A stretch of DNA of 64,000 nt, from contig NZ_LR733817.1 of NCBI RefSeq assembly GCF_902506165.1, positions 2,773,936 through 2,837,935 on the forward strand, given 5' to 3'. The stretch is from Bosea sp. 29B. GTDB lineage: Bacteria; Pseudomonadota; Alphaproteobacteria; Rhizobiales; Beijerinckiaceae. The notes beneath the pieces are model-generated. The model was not told the origin of the DNA and ran no database searches. It saw nothing but the letters and a program-made list of their open reading frames with translations. Made by a program: the position numbers and the translations under genes. Below, piece by piece: positions 1 to 6,999 of the stretch (its first letter is position 1; the number at the start of each line of letters is the position of its first letter).

Positions 1-175
1 CAAACAACGCCGCAAGACGCTCCGGCATAGCGAGTAGCTTTTGCGCAGCGGCGATCATCGCCTCGGCGACGGTCGGATAGGTTTCGGCGGAGCTCACCGA
101 AACACCACCGGGAAACGTCACTGTCGCCTGATAGCCGTTGCCTTTCGGCGTCGCAGAGAGCCTGATTTCCGACAT
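1..175 (-). CDS. Small hypothetical protein, HicB-like, 3' end outside window
   Basis: An open minus-strand frame starts at ATG 175 after an AGGGGA ribosome-binding site and runs off the left edge, so only the first 58 residues are visible. They begin MSEIRLSATPKGNGYQATV and read as a short beta-rich segment followed by an Ala-rich helix (TVAEAMIAAAQKLL). This resembles the HicB/UPF0150-type fold in outline, but the similarity is an impression and no catalytic or DNA-binding part is visible. It diverges from the pseudogene to its right. Function unknown. Confidence 0.55.
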   Translation of the reverse strand, partial: MSEIRLSATPKGNGYQATVTFPGGVSVSSAETYPTVAEAMIAAAQKLLAMPERLAALF

Positions 176-276
176 TGCAGTCCCCTGCAGGCAATTGGAA
201 CACAATCGAAAGCGTGGGCCCTCGCGCTGATCTATTCTACGCCATGTGATCGCGCAAAAATCTCAAGCCTGGCCAC

Positions 277-1248
277 TTGCTGTCGCTCGCCAATGAAATC
301 TCCGACATCGACTTCCAAAATCAGCCTGACTGGGCAATCGTCGAAGCTAGTTCAATGGCGCGCGAGATAACGATGCCCTTTAATGAGTTCGGGTTTCAAG
401 AGGTCGAATATCAGAAGCTGTATCGACAGTTTGCGGCTCCCTTCCTGGTCGAAGGAAATGCTGAGAATAACCTAGTTTTTATCCATGAGGCACAGCAGAA
501 CCACATTTACGGGGTCAATAACGCACTGCTCGAACTGACGGGAGACGCCCTCACCCTCCTGTCTCGGATTGCATTCACTGCGGAGGCCTCTCACTTTCTC
601 CGTTTCGGTGTGATGCGTCGTCTGCGGATGATTGATTCATCGTTCAAGAGCTTTCAGAGCATCGTTCCGCCAAATCGGACCGTCCCTCTGTCGCCGGATC
701 AATCCGATCGGGTCTGTCGCGACCTCAACGCGATTTACATCGATCTCCTCGGCCTTCTCGACAACTACGCCTGGGTGGCCGTTCATCAGCTCGGGTCAGC
801 AGCGATGAAGGCTGCGAACCCGTTCTCGATCGGTCTGTTCAAACAGGCCTTTGCCGTTGATCCCGCTCTAAAGCCTGCGGCTGATGCCCTGCAGCCGTTC
901 AGTGACTGGGAGAGAGATGTTAAGACCCGACGCAACCCGGCAGCTCACCGCATGCCGCTCTACGTGCCGCCGGCGGCGCTGACGCCGGAGGACGTGGTCG
1001 AGTTCGAGCGGTTCGAGGCCTTGATCTCGTAAGCGCTTCACGCCCAGGAGTTCGAGAAGATGGACGCTCTACGCGAGGGGCAGCGGCGTGTCGGAACGCT
1101 CATTCCGAAGTTCCTTCACGATCCTGGTGAGCCGGTGATCGATATCTATCCCACCGTCCCCGAGGATATCGGCCAAGCCGTAAAGATCGGCCGGACCATG
1201 CAGACGTTTCTTCTGAACGCGGGTCCGGCAGCGGCGCAACCCCAATAG
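277..1248 (+). pseudogene. Conserved hypothetical gene interrupted by an in-frame stop
   Basis: One continuous reading frame is cut by a TAA at 1030-1032. The upstream part (251 codons from a TTG at 277, or shorter from ATG 358 or 376) and the downstream part (from 1033, with an internal ATG at 1060) are in the same phase. The downstream residues (ALHAQEFEKMDALREGQRR, later IDIYPTVPEDIG) continue smoothly as protein-like sequence. The upstream part contains SDWERDVKTRRNPAAHRMPL, an R/H-rich helix somewhat reminiscent of HEPN-like proteins. I do not recognise a named family. I infer an intact protein of about 300-320 residues that has acquired a nonsense mutation. Programmed readthrough or a sequencing error are alternatives. 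Confidence 0.6.
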
Positions 1249-1288
1249 GCCAAGTGTGCGCGTCGCCTGGAGCCACGCCGGGTGCCGA

Positions 1289-1552
1289 TCAATGGCGTTC
1301 GATCGAGTTGGGATCGAGATAGCCTCGCCGCCTCTTGGCACGCTCGAGCCTGTTCAACGCGTCGTCAGCTTCCTCGACATCATCGAACGTTTCAATCATC
1401 GACTGCCCAATAGTGCCGATGCGCCCCCAATGTCGAACCAGCGAGACGCCACCGAACAGGGTCGGCTGGATGGAGAGCACGTAGAACCGCCGCATATTCC
1501 GCGTCGGATCGATGCGCCGAAGACAAAGAGAGTCCTGATCCTTCCTAGCCAT
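1289..1552 (-). CDS. WGR domain-containing protein (copy 1)
   Basis: Small protein of 87 residues from ATG 1552; a GTG at 1624 would add 24 residues. It is almost entirely a WGR domain: RFYVLSIQPTLFGG, then the diagnostic VRHWGRIGTIGQ, then a helix (EEADDALNRLERAKRRRGY). WGR domains bind nucleic acid in PARP and MolR-type proteins; stand-alone versions are common in Rhizobiales and their role is not defined. I prefer the internal ATG because the 24-nt dyad at 1599-1622 then lies in the 5' leader, at nearly the same distance as the matching dyad of the second WGR gene near 17.6 kb. It stands alone, convergent with the pseudogene. Confidence 0.8.
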   Translation of the reverse strand: MARKDQDSLCLRRIDPTRNMRRFYVLSIQPTLFGGVSLVRHWGRIGTIGQSMIETFDDVEEADDALNRLERAKRRRGYLDPNSIERH

Positions 1553-1598
1553 GCCAGGAGTCTCGCCTGCTCCGATGACGCGGTCCAATTGAATTCTT

Positions 1599-1622
1599 GA
1601 ATCGATCAGGAGCGAATGATTC
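1599..1622 (-). repeat. Dyad element upstream of WGR gene copy 1
   Basis: On the minus strand the element is TGAATCA, eight bases, then TGATCGATTCAAG. It contains two GANTC sites (GAATC and GATTC), the CcrM methylation target of alphaproteobacteria. The same element with identical spacing occurs at 17909-17932 upstream of the other WGR gene. It may be a shared operator or promoter element, or common ancestry of the two loci. Confidence 0.6.
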
Positions 1623-1624
1623 AC

Positions 1625-1953
1625 GGCATCGATAGGTGGGAACGCAAGAGCACGTGATCCGGCCGATCGGAAAAAGCGGTAGTGGTTGGGCGAGCCGCCT
1701 GTGGCGGCCTGGCTCTACTCGCGCCACTCCGTGTCACTCCCGGAGCCCGCTTCGCGGTCTCCGCCCAGCAGGGTGACGATCCATCTCGCGAGACAAGATC
1801 CGGCTGATTGATGGGGTACTTCGTTGGAACTAGCCTCGGCACGGCACCAAACAACAAATCACCTTTACGGGCTTTCGGGACGCGCCCCGTATATCCTCTC
1901 CATCGATATCTCTGTTGGGAAATGTGGCATTCAGATCATCGAGGTCGACGCCG
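1625..1953. other. Intergenic region without recognisable gene
   Basis: About 330 bp between the WGR leader and the end of the hypothetical gene at 1954. Short open frames exist on the minus strand, but their composition and lack of a ribosome-binding site argue against coding. The last 100 bp are less GC-rich. I see no clear terminator. Confidence 0.5.
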
Positions 1954-2856
1954 CTAAGCGTGGCTTAGATCGAACTCGCCCGGCGCATCTTTGATCGGCA
2001 CCGCGAACCATTCATCTTCATCGACGCCAAAGAGCCCGTGCGACACTGGCACTGTCGCCAGCGGGTTATGGACTACGTGCATGGCCAGAGGCTTTCCATG
2101 GCGCCGATCGGCGGCACAGCCGAATACAGCTGACACACCGGCGTAGGCCGGATCCAGGAACGGCGTCGTCGGAATTGCAGTGTTGTTGTGATTGATGATG
2201 GAGAAGCGCAGTGAAATAGAGGCGCCCTCGATTTTACTGGTCTCGCGATTAATCGCATACTGAAGTGGTCCCACTGGGAAAACGCTTTCAACGCCAAACG
2301 GCATTCGTGTGATTCCGCGCGCACCGGGAGTCCATCCCAACTGGCAACCGTTGATCGCAATGATGTAGCCGTCCGTCGGCAAGACGGTTCCCTTTTCGAG
2401 ATACTTTTTCAGCTTGCTGACTTTCGCGTCGAAGGCGGTCGTCCAGCGCAGCAAGATCTGTTCGTGGGGGAACGTACCGACCTTGCATTCGTTCGGCTTC
2501 GGACCCTCCAACCAATCGGCGGGGAGGTTTTTTGGCTCAGGACATACAGCCTCGATCCAAATCCTCACGCCATTATGTTCAAGGCACAGGTCCGGGCCAT
2601 CGCCGACGCAGGTCAGCTCGTGACCTTGATCATGCAGATGCTGCGCAAGCAGAAGCTCCCACGTGCGTTGCGCAAGGCTCGACGGTTTCCCGTTGGTGAA
2701 TTCAGCGACAAAATCTTCGTTGGGGAGACCAAGGCGCGCGTAGGTCTCCCAAAGCCCTGTGAGTTCGGCCAGCGACCAAGGGCTATTCTTAAATTGGTGC
2801 GCAAGGAAAGTACGGACGCGCGCATCAAATCGAGTGAGTTTTGTTCGTGCGATCAT
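1954..2856 (-). CDS. Hypothetical protein downstream of prlF-yhaV, possible PD-(D/E)XK-like fold
   Basis: Predicted 300 residues from ATG 2856, 20 nt after the yhaV stop with AAGGA upstream. A longer frame back to 2952 overlaps yhaV and is unlikely. No family is recognised with certainty. Residues about 70-115 read as a helix (QRTWELLLAQHLHDQG) followed by GDGPDLCLEHNGVRIWIEAV, resembling the helix-strand-Asp-strand-Glu core of PD-(D/E)XK nucleases. The usual lysine is not in its place, so this is inference only. Its position as third gene behind an antitoxin-toxin pair suggests co-transcription with it and a role in the same defence or maintenance module. Confidence 0.7.
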   Translation of the reverse strand: MIARTKLTRFDARVRTFLAHQFKNSPWSLAELTGLWETYARLGLPNEDFVAEFTNGKPSSLAQRTWELLLAQHLHDQGHELTCVGDGPDLCLEHNGVRIWIEAVCPEPKNLPADWLEGPKPNECKVGTFPHEQILLRWTTAFDAKVSKLKKYLEKGTVLPTDGYIIAINGCQLGWTPGARGITRMPFGVESVFPVGPLQYAINRETSKIEGASISLRFSIINHNNTAIPTTPFLDPAYAGVSAVFGCAADRRHGKPLAMHVVHNPLATVPVSHGLFGVDEDEWFAVPIKDAPGEFDLSHA

Positions 2857-2876
2857 CTCATGCCGCTTTCCTTGAA

Positions 2877-3380
2877 TTAACGCTTGCGGGCAACTCGCGT
2901 GAGCCGACTTGCTGCGCCGGTATCTGACGCGGCGGCGAGAAGCTCCTTCCACGTATCGGGCGGATTCCCGCGATCCAGCATCCTCCGAAATACGGCGTAG
3001 GCGTCGTTGGCACTCTCATAGGCCCGTAGCGTCGAGTCGTCGTTCACCCACGCCAGCACGATGATCATGGAACTCGCCGATTGCTGATAGCGAAAGAAGA
3101 GCCGGAATTGCTGCAGGAATTTCGCGCGGAACCAGTGCTTGTAGTCGTCGCCGAGCGTGCCGCCCTGCCGATAGGCGTCGCGAGTCGGGTCACTCGGGAT
3201 ATCCTCGAACGCCACCTTCAAGACCGCCGCGAGGAGCTTTGCGGCGCGCTTCTTTTTGTACCCCTTGGGATCCTTCTCGCGCGCCTTCTCGACCGCCGCG
3301 GTCATCGCCTCGAGCTGGTCGAGAAACAGCGGATGCGCATAGATCGTCCAACCGTTAACCTCGACGGTGTCGTCGTTCAC
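2877..3380 (-). CDS. yhaV: YhaV-family toxin of a type II toxin-antitoxin system
   Basis: A 167-residue protein with the YhaV pattern: N-terminal NGWTIYAHPLFLDQL, a Lys-rich helix (KGYKKKRAAKLLAAV), then YRQGGTLGDDYKHWFRAKF and a central RLFFRY strand. YhaV is a ribosome-associated endoribonuclease toxin neutralised by PrlF. The start is a GTG at 3380 overlapping the prlF stop by four bases (GTGA), so translation is coupled and the antitoxin comes first. Length matches the family. It probably stabilises the replicon or acts in abortive infection; the first is established for such pairs, the second is inferred from the neighbouring OLD/UvrD genes. Confidence 0.92.
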   Translation of the reverse strand: MNDDTVEVNGWTIYAHPLFLDQLEAMTAAVEKAREKDPKGYKKKRAAKLLAAVLKVAFEDIPSDPTRDAYRQGGTLGDDYKHWFRAKFLQQFRLFFRYQQSASSMIIVLAWVNDDSTLRAYESANDAYAVFRRMLDRGNPPDTWKELLAAASDTGAASRLTRVARKR

Positions 3381-3712
3381 GCCTCATCTTCCGGCAGAGC
3401 AGCGTCGAGATCGACCTGGACGCCCTTGACGAGGGATTTGCCGCGCGCGACCAGCGACTTCGGCACCGGCCGAATTCGCGATGGCTCGTTTGCCATGTCA
3501 CGCGCCAGGAATGCGAGGAACGTGCCGATCACCGGATCGCCGTCATCCGCCGACTTCTTCGCGATCACGACGGTGCCGTTCGCCAGCCCGCGAAACACCA
3601 CCTGGTCGCGCTTGCCAAGCGCGAGCATCTTGCGGATGGCTGCGGGCACTGTCGTCTGTCCGCGCTCCGTGATGGTCGCGGGGATTTCGAGGATTTCGGC
3701 GGTCTTGGCCAT
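3377..3712 (-). CDS. prlF: PrlF antitoxin, AbrB/SpoVT-type DNA-binding domain
   Basis: 111 residues. Residues 10-50 form a swapped-hairpin AbrB domain (PATITERGQTTVPAAIRKML, then QVVFRGLANGTVVI); the C-terminal half would wrap YhaV. The start ATG at 3712 is preceded by AAGGAG. PrlF antitoxins repress their own operon, and a fitting promoter with a dyad between -35 and -10 lies just upstream. The gene diverges from the gajA-like gene, so one operator region could influence both directions. Confidence 0.92.
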   Translation of the reverse strand: MAKTAEILEIPATITERGQTTVPAAIRKMLALGKRDQVVFRGLANGTVVIAKKSADDGDPVIGTFLAFLARDMANEPSRIRPVPKSLVARGKSLVKGVQVDLDAALPEDEA

Positions 3713-3741
3713 AGCCAGCTCCTTGCGTCGTCACGCCATCC

Positions 3742-3769
3742 CATGTAATGCATTTGCATTGTAAGTCAA
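3742..3769 (-). promoter_or_regulatory. Predicted prlF-yhaV promoter with operator dyad in the spacer
   Basis: Reading the minus strand: TTGACT (3769-3764), 16 bp, TACATG (3747-3742), followed within 30 bp by the prlF start. The spacer holds a perfect dyad, AATGCA-2 bp-TGCATT (3747-3760). A dyad between -35 and -10 suits autorepression by the AbrB-type antitoxin. Prediction from sequence only. Confidence 0.5.
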
Positions 3770-3873
3770 GCTCAGCCGAGTCGTCCGCAGTGACACGGGA
3801 GTTTGGACCGGGGCGGCTGGATCCACCGATTCCGTGGGCGCTCCCGGGCGGCGAACGACCTGGGGGAAGCGGT

Positions 3874-5592
3874 ATGGCGCTGGTCCGCGTGCTTGAGATC
3901 GAAAACTTTCGAGCGGTCAAAAGCCTTCGTTGGCTGCCGGGAGCGGGGATAAATTGCCTGATCGGGCCGGGCGACAGCGGTAAGTCCACCATCCTTGATG
4001 CCATCGATCTTTGTCTCGGCGCTCGGCGGTCGCTCTCTTTCACTGACGCAGACTTTCACGCTCTCGATTTCAGCCATCCCATCCGCATTGCCCTGACTCT
4101 CGGCGCTCTGGATGACCCCCTAAAGAACCTCGACGCATACGGTGACTTCCTCGTGGGCTTCGATGTGGCTACCGGGGCGGTGGAACCAGAGCCCGGCGCT
4201 GGCCTCGAAACCGCCCTGACGCTGCAACTCACCGTCCAGGACGACCTCGAGCCGGAATGGACGCTCGTCTCACCTCGCGCGCAGGCTGCTGGTCGGACCC
4301 GCAACCTCAACTGGGCCGATCGCACGCGCATCGCACCCGCTAGGCTTGGCGCTACCAGCGACGCGCATCTGACGTGGCGACGCGGATCGGTGCTGACAAA
4401 GCTCACCGATGGCAAGACCGACGCATCAAAGGAGCTGACGCGGGCGGCACGTGAGATGCGCGACACCTTCGACCAAAAGGAGCTCAAGGAGCTTGAGGAG
4501 CCGCTCAAGATCGTCAAGGCGGCTGCGGGGGACATGGGCGTGCCCGTCGGCGCCGCCGTACAGGCGTTGATCGATGCCGGCTCGGTCACCTTTACGGGCG
4601 GGACCATTTCACTCCATGACGAGGAAGGGGTGCCGCTACGCGCGCTCGGTCTTGGTTCGTCGCGCCTGCTCATCGCCGCCTTGCAACGGAAGGCGGCGGA
4701 GAACGTCACCACGTTTTTGATCGACGAGCTCGAATACGGCCTCGAACCACACCGCATCATACGCCTGCTCGGCGCTCTGGGCGCGAAGGAGGAGAATGCG
4801 CCGTTGCAGGTCTTTGCGACGAGCCACTCGCCGATTACCGTCGCCGAACTGTCCGCACACCAGCTTTACATCGTACGCGAGAACGGCGGGCGACATACCG
4901 TCACCCGCGCGAGCGATGCTGGGAATGTGCAGGGCACGATCCGCGCCCACGCCCACGCCCTGCTCGCATCGTCGATTGTGGTGTGCGAGGGCGGAAGCGA
5001 AGTCGGTCTGATGCGTGGTCTGGACCAATACTTCACCGCGAGCGGTGAGACGTCGCTGTCGGCCTGCGGCGCGACTTTGGTCAACGGCAACGGCGATGAA
5101 ACCTTCAGCCGCGCGATCGCATTGCAGTCCCTCGGATACCGGACCGCGATCCTGAGAGACAGCGACAAACCTGCTCCAGCAGCGGCCGAGGCAGCTTTTA
5201 TCGCTGGCGACGGCACCATCTTCGCATGGGGCGGCGGACGTGCGCTCGAACAGGAGCTGTTCGCCGCGCTGCCGGACGGTCCTGTGAGCGAGCTACTCGA
5301 GCTCGCTATCGAGACGAAGGATCGCGCGTTGATCGAAGCGCATATCAAGACGATCTCCAGGGGCGCGAAGGCGCTCGGCGATTTGGAGACGGAAGCACTG
5401 ATAGACGGCCTCTCTCCCGATAGTCGGGCTGTTTTGGGGAATGCAGCAGCGCGTTTTGGATGGCTGAAGACCATCAGCACGATGGAGACGGCGGGTCGGA
5501 CGATCGTTGGCCCCTGCTACAGCAAGGCCGACGCCAGCCTCACCAGCGTCATGGACGGCGTTCTGGACTGGGTCGAAGATGGCAGCCGCTGA
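3874..5592 (+). CDS. gajA: OLD-family ATPase/TOPRIM endonuclease, GajA-like
   Basis: 572 residues from ATG 3874 (GGGGGA upstream). Domain order: an ABC/SMC-type ATPase with Walker A GPGDSGKST (31-39), signature LGLGSSRLLIAAL (about 256-268), Walker B FLIDELEYGLEP (about 280) and H-loop ATSHSP (about 314). A TOPRIM nuclease follows, with VVCEGGSEVGLMRGL (about 368), LRDSDKP (about 426) and EQELFAALP (about 459). This is a class 2 OLD protein: the gene overlaps a UvrD-like helicase gene by 14 nt. Size and order match GajA of Gabija, a nucleotide-sensing DNA-nicking anti-phage complex. Orthology is inferred; other OLD-UvrD pairs exist. An upstream in-frame extension to 3748 is open but would run into the divergent prlF promoter. 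Confidence 0.8.
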   Translation: MALVRVLEIENFRAVKSLRWLPGAGINCLIGPGDSGKSTILDAIDLCLGARRSLSFTDADFHALDFSHPIRIALTLGALDDPLKNLDAYGDFLVGFDVATGAVEPEPGAGLETALTLQLTVQDDLEPEWTLVSPRAQAAGRTRNLNWADRTRIAPARLGATSDAHLTWRRGSVLTKLTDGKTDASKELTRAAREMRDTFDQKELKELEEPLKIVKAAAGDMGVPVGAAVQALIDAGSVTFTGGTISLHDEEGVPLRALGLGSSRLLIAALQRKAAENVTTFLIDELEYGLEPHRIIRLLGALGAKEENAPLQVFATSHSPITVAELSAHQLYIVRENGGRHTVTRASDAGNVQGTIRAHAHALLASSIVVCEGGSEVGLMRGLDQYFTASGETSLSACGATLVNGNGDETFSRAIALQSLGYRTAILRDSDKPAPAAAEAAFIAGDGTIFAWGGGRALEQELFAALPDGPVSELLELAIETKDRALIEAHIKTISRGAKALGDLETEALIDGLSPDSRAVLGNAAARFGWLKTISTMETAGRTIVGPCYSKADASLTSVMDGVLDWVEDGSR

Positions 5593-6997
5593 AATCGACC
5601 TGCGCTCGATAAACCGCGGGCTGGTGATAGCGCCTGCGGGCTGCGGCAAGACCCAGCTCATCACCGATGCTCTCGCGCGGCACGCCGGGTCAAAGCCGAT
5701 CTTGGTGCTGACGCACACCAACGCAGGGGTAGCGGCGCTCCGCGGCCGTCTCGAGAGGGCTGGCGTGAAGCCGAGCGCCTACCGCGCCACAACACTCGAC
5801 GGCTTTGCGATCAGGCTGATTTCGACGTTTCCGCAACGCGCGGGACACGATCCTCGTATCGTCAACGGCTCGCGGCCGAATTACGAAGCGATCCGCGATA
5901 CCGCAACGCGGCTCGTCGCTGCTGGACATCTGAATGACATCCTCGCTGCGAGCTTCGCACACCTGTTCGTCGACGAATACCAAGACTGTTCGATCCGCCA
6001 GCACTCCCTTGTTACCTGGCTGGCACAGAGCCTACCCACTGCCATCGTTGGAGATCCCTTTCAGTCGATATTTGGATTCGGTGGCGATCCGTTGGCCGAC
6101 TGGCAGGCGGACGTGGTGCCGTTTTTTCCGATTGTGGCAGAACTCGTGACCCCTTGGCGGTGGATCAACGCGGGGGCGCATGACTTGGGAAATTGGCTGC
6201 TGGCTATTCGGCCCGATCTAGCGACGGGCAAGCCGATCGACCTTCGGACCGCGGCGAGCGGCGTTGAGTGGGTTCAGCTCGATGGCCTACGGGACGATTC
6301 GCTGCGGCAAGCGGCGGCCGCTGTTCACGCACCTGGCGAGACGAAGGTCTTGATTATCGGCGACAGTACCGACCCGCGCGGACAGCGCCGCTTTGCCAGG
6401 CAGGTCGAGGGAGCGGTGACTGTGGAGGCCGTTGACCTGCGCGATCTCACTGATTTCGGCAGCGCGCTGGATCTCGCCAGACCTGACGCGCTCTCCGTCG
6501 TCGCCGATTTCGCGGAGAACTTGATGAGCGCCTTTTCCGCAGACGACCTCGTGCGGTCGGTGGCGGCGGCGAACGCCGGAAGACTCGGCCGTGCCCTTTC
6601 CGACATCGAGCAGGCGGGTGCGAGATTCGAAACGTCGCGGTCGCTCGCGGAGGTCGCCCATCTCCTCGCCGCCATCAATCGCGCGGGCGGCGTCCGATGC
6701 TACCGCCCCGCGGTGCTAGCGGCCGCGCAACGGGCTCTCCAACTTGCGGGCTCGGCCGGCGGGCCGTCGTTCCGAGACGCGACTGTCACGATACGGGAAC
6801 AGTCCAGGCTCATTGGCCGGCCTCTTGCCAGGCGTTCCGTCGGAAGCACCCTGTTGCTGAAAGGTCTCGAAGCCGACATCTCGGTTGTCCTCAATGCCGG
6901 TGCACTCAACGCGCGCAATCTCTACGTCGCGATGACACGCGGCTCACGCCGGGTGCTTGTCTGCACTCCGAAACCGATACTGAATCCGCCCTGGTGA
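5579..6997 (+). CDS. gajB: UvrD/Rep-like superfamily 1 helicase, GajB-like
   Basis: 472 residues from ATG 5579, inside the end of the gajA-like gene (14-nt overlap, translational coupling). Superfamily 1 motifs in order: Walker A APAGCGKT (18-25), an early THTNAGVAALR segment (motif Ia), Walker B VDEYQD (about 130), motif III GDPFQSIFGF (about 158), a KGLEAD segment and C-terminal motif VI LYVAMTRGSRR (about 448). The length fits GajB, which binds DNA ends and works with GajA. It ends two bases before the stop of the convergent AddA-like gene, so the two operons meet with no terminator space. Confidence 0.8.
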   Translation: MAAAEIDLRSINRGLVIAPAGCGKTQLITDALARHAGSKPILVLTHTNAGVAALRGRLERAGVKPSAYRATTLDGFAIRLISTFPQRAGHDPRIVNGSRPNYEAIRDTATRLVAAGHLNDILAASFAHLFVDEYQDCSIRQHSLVTWLAQSLPTAIVGDPFQSIFGFGGDPLADWQADVVPFFPIVAELVTPWRWINAGAHDLGNWLLAIRPDLATGKPIDLRTAASGVEWVQLDGLRDDSLRQAAAAVHAPGETKVLIIGDSTDPRGQRRFARQVEGAVTVEAVDLRDLTDFGSALDLARPDALSVVADFAENLMSAFSADDLVRSVAAANAGRLGRALSDIEQAGARFETSRSLAEVAHLLAAINRAGGVRCYRPAVLAAAQRALQLAGSAGGPSFRDATVTIREQSRLIGRPLARRSVGSTLLLKGLEADISVVLNAGALNARNLYVAMTRGSRRVLVCTPKPILNPPW

Positions 6998-6999
6998 CG

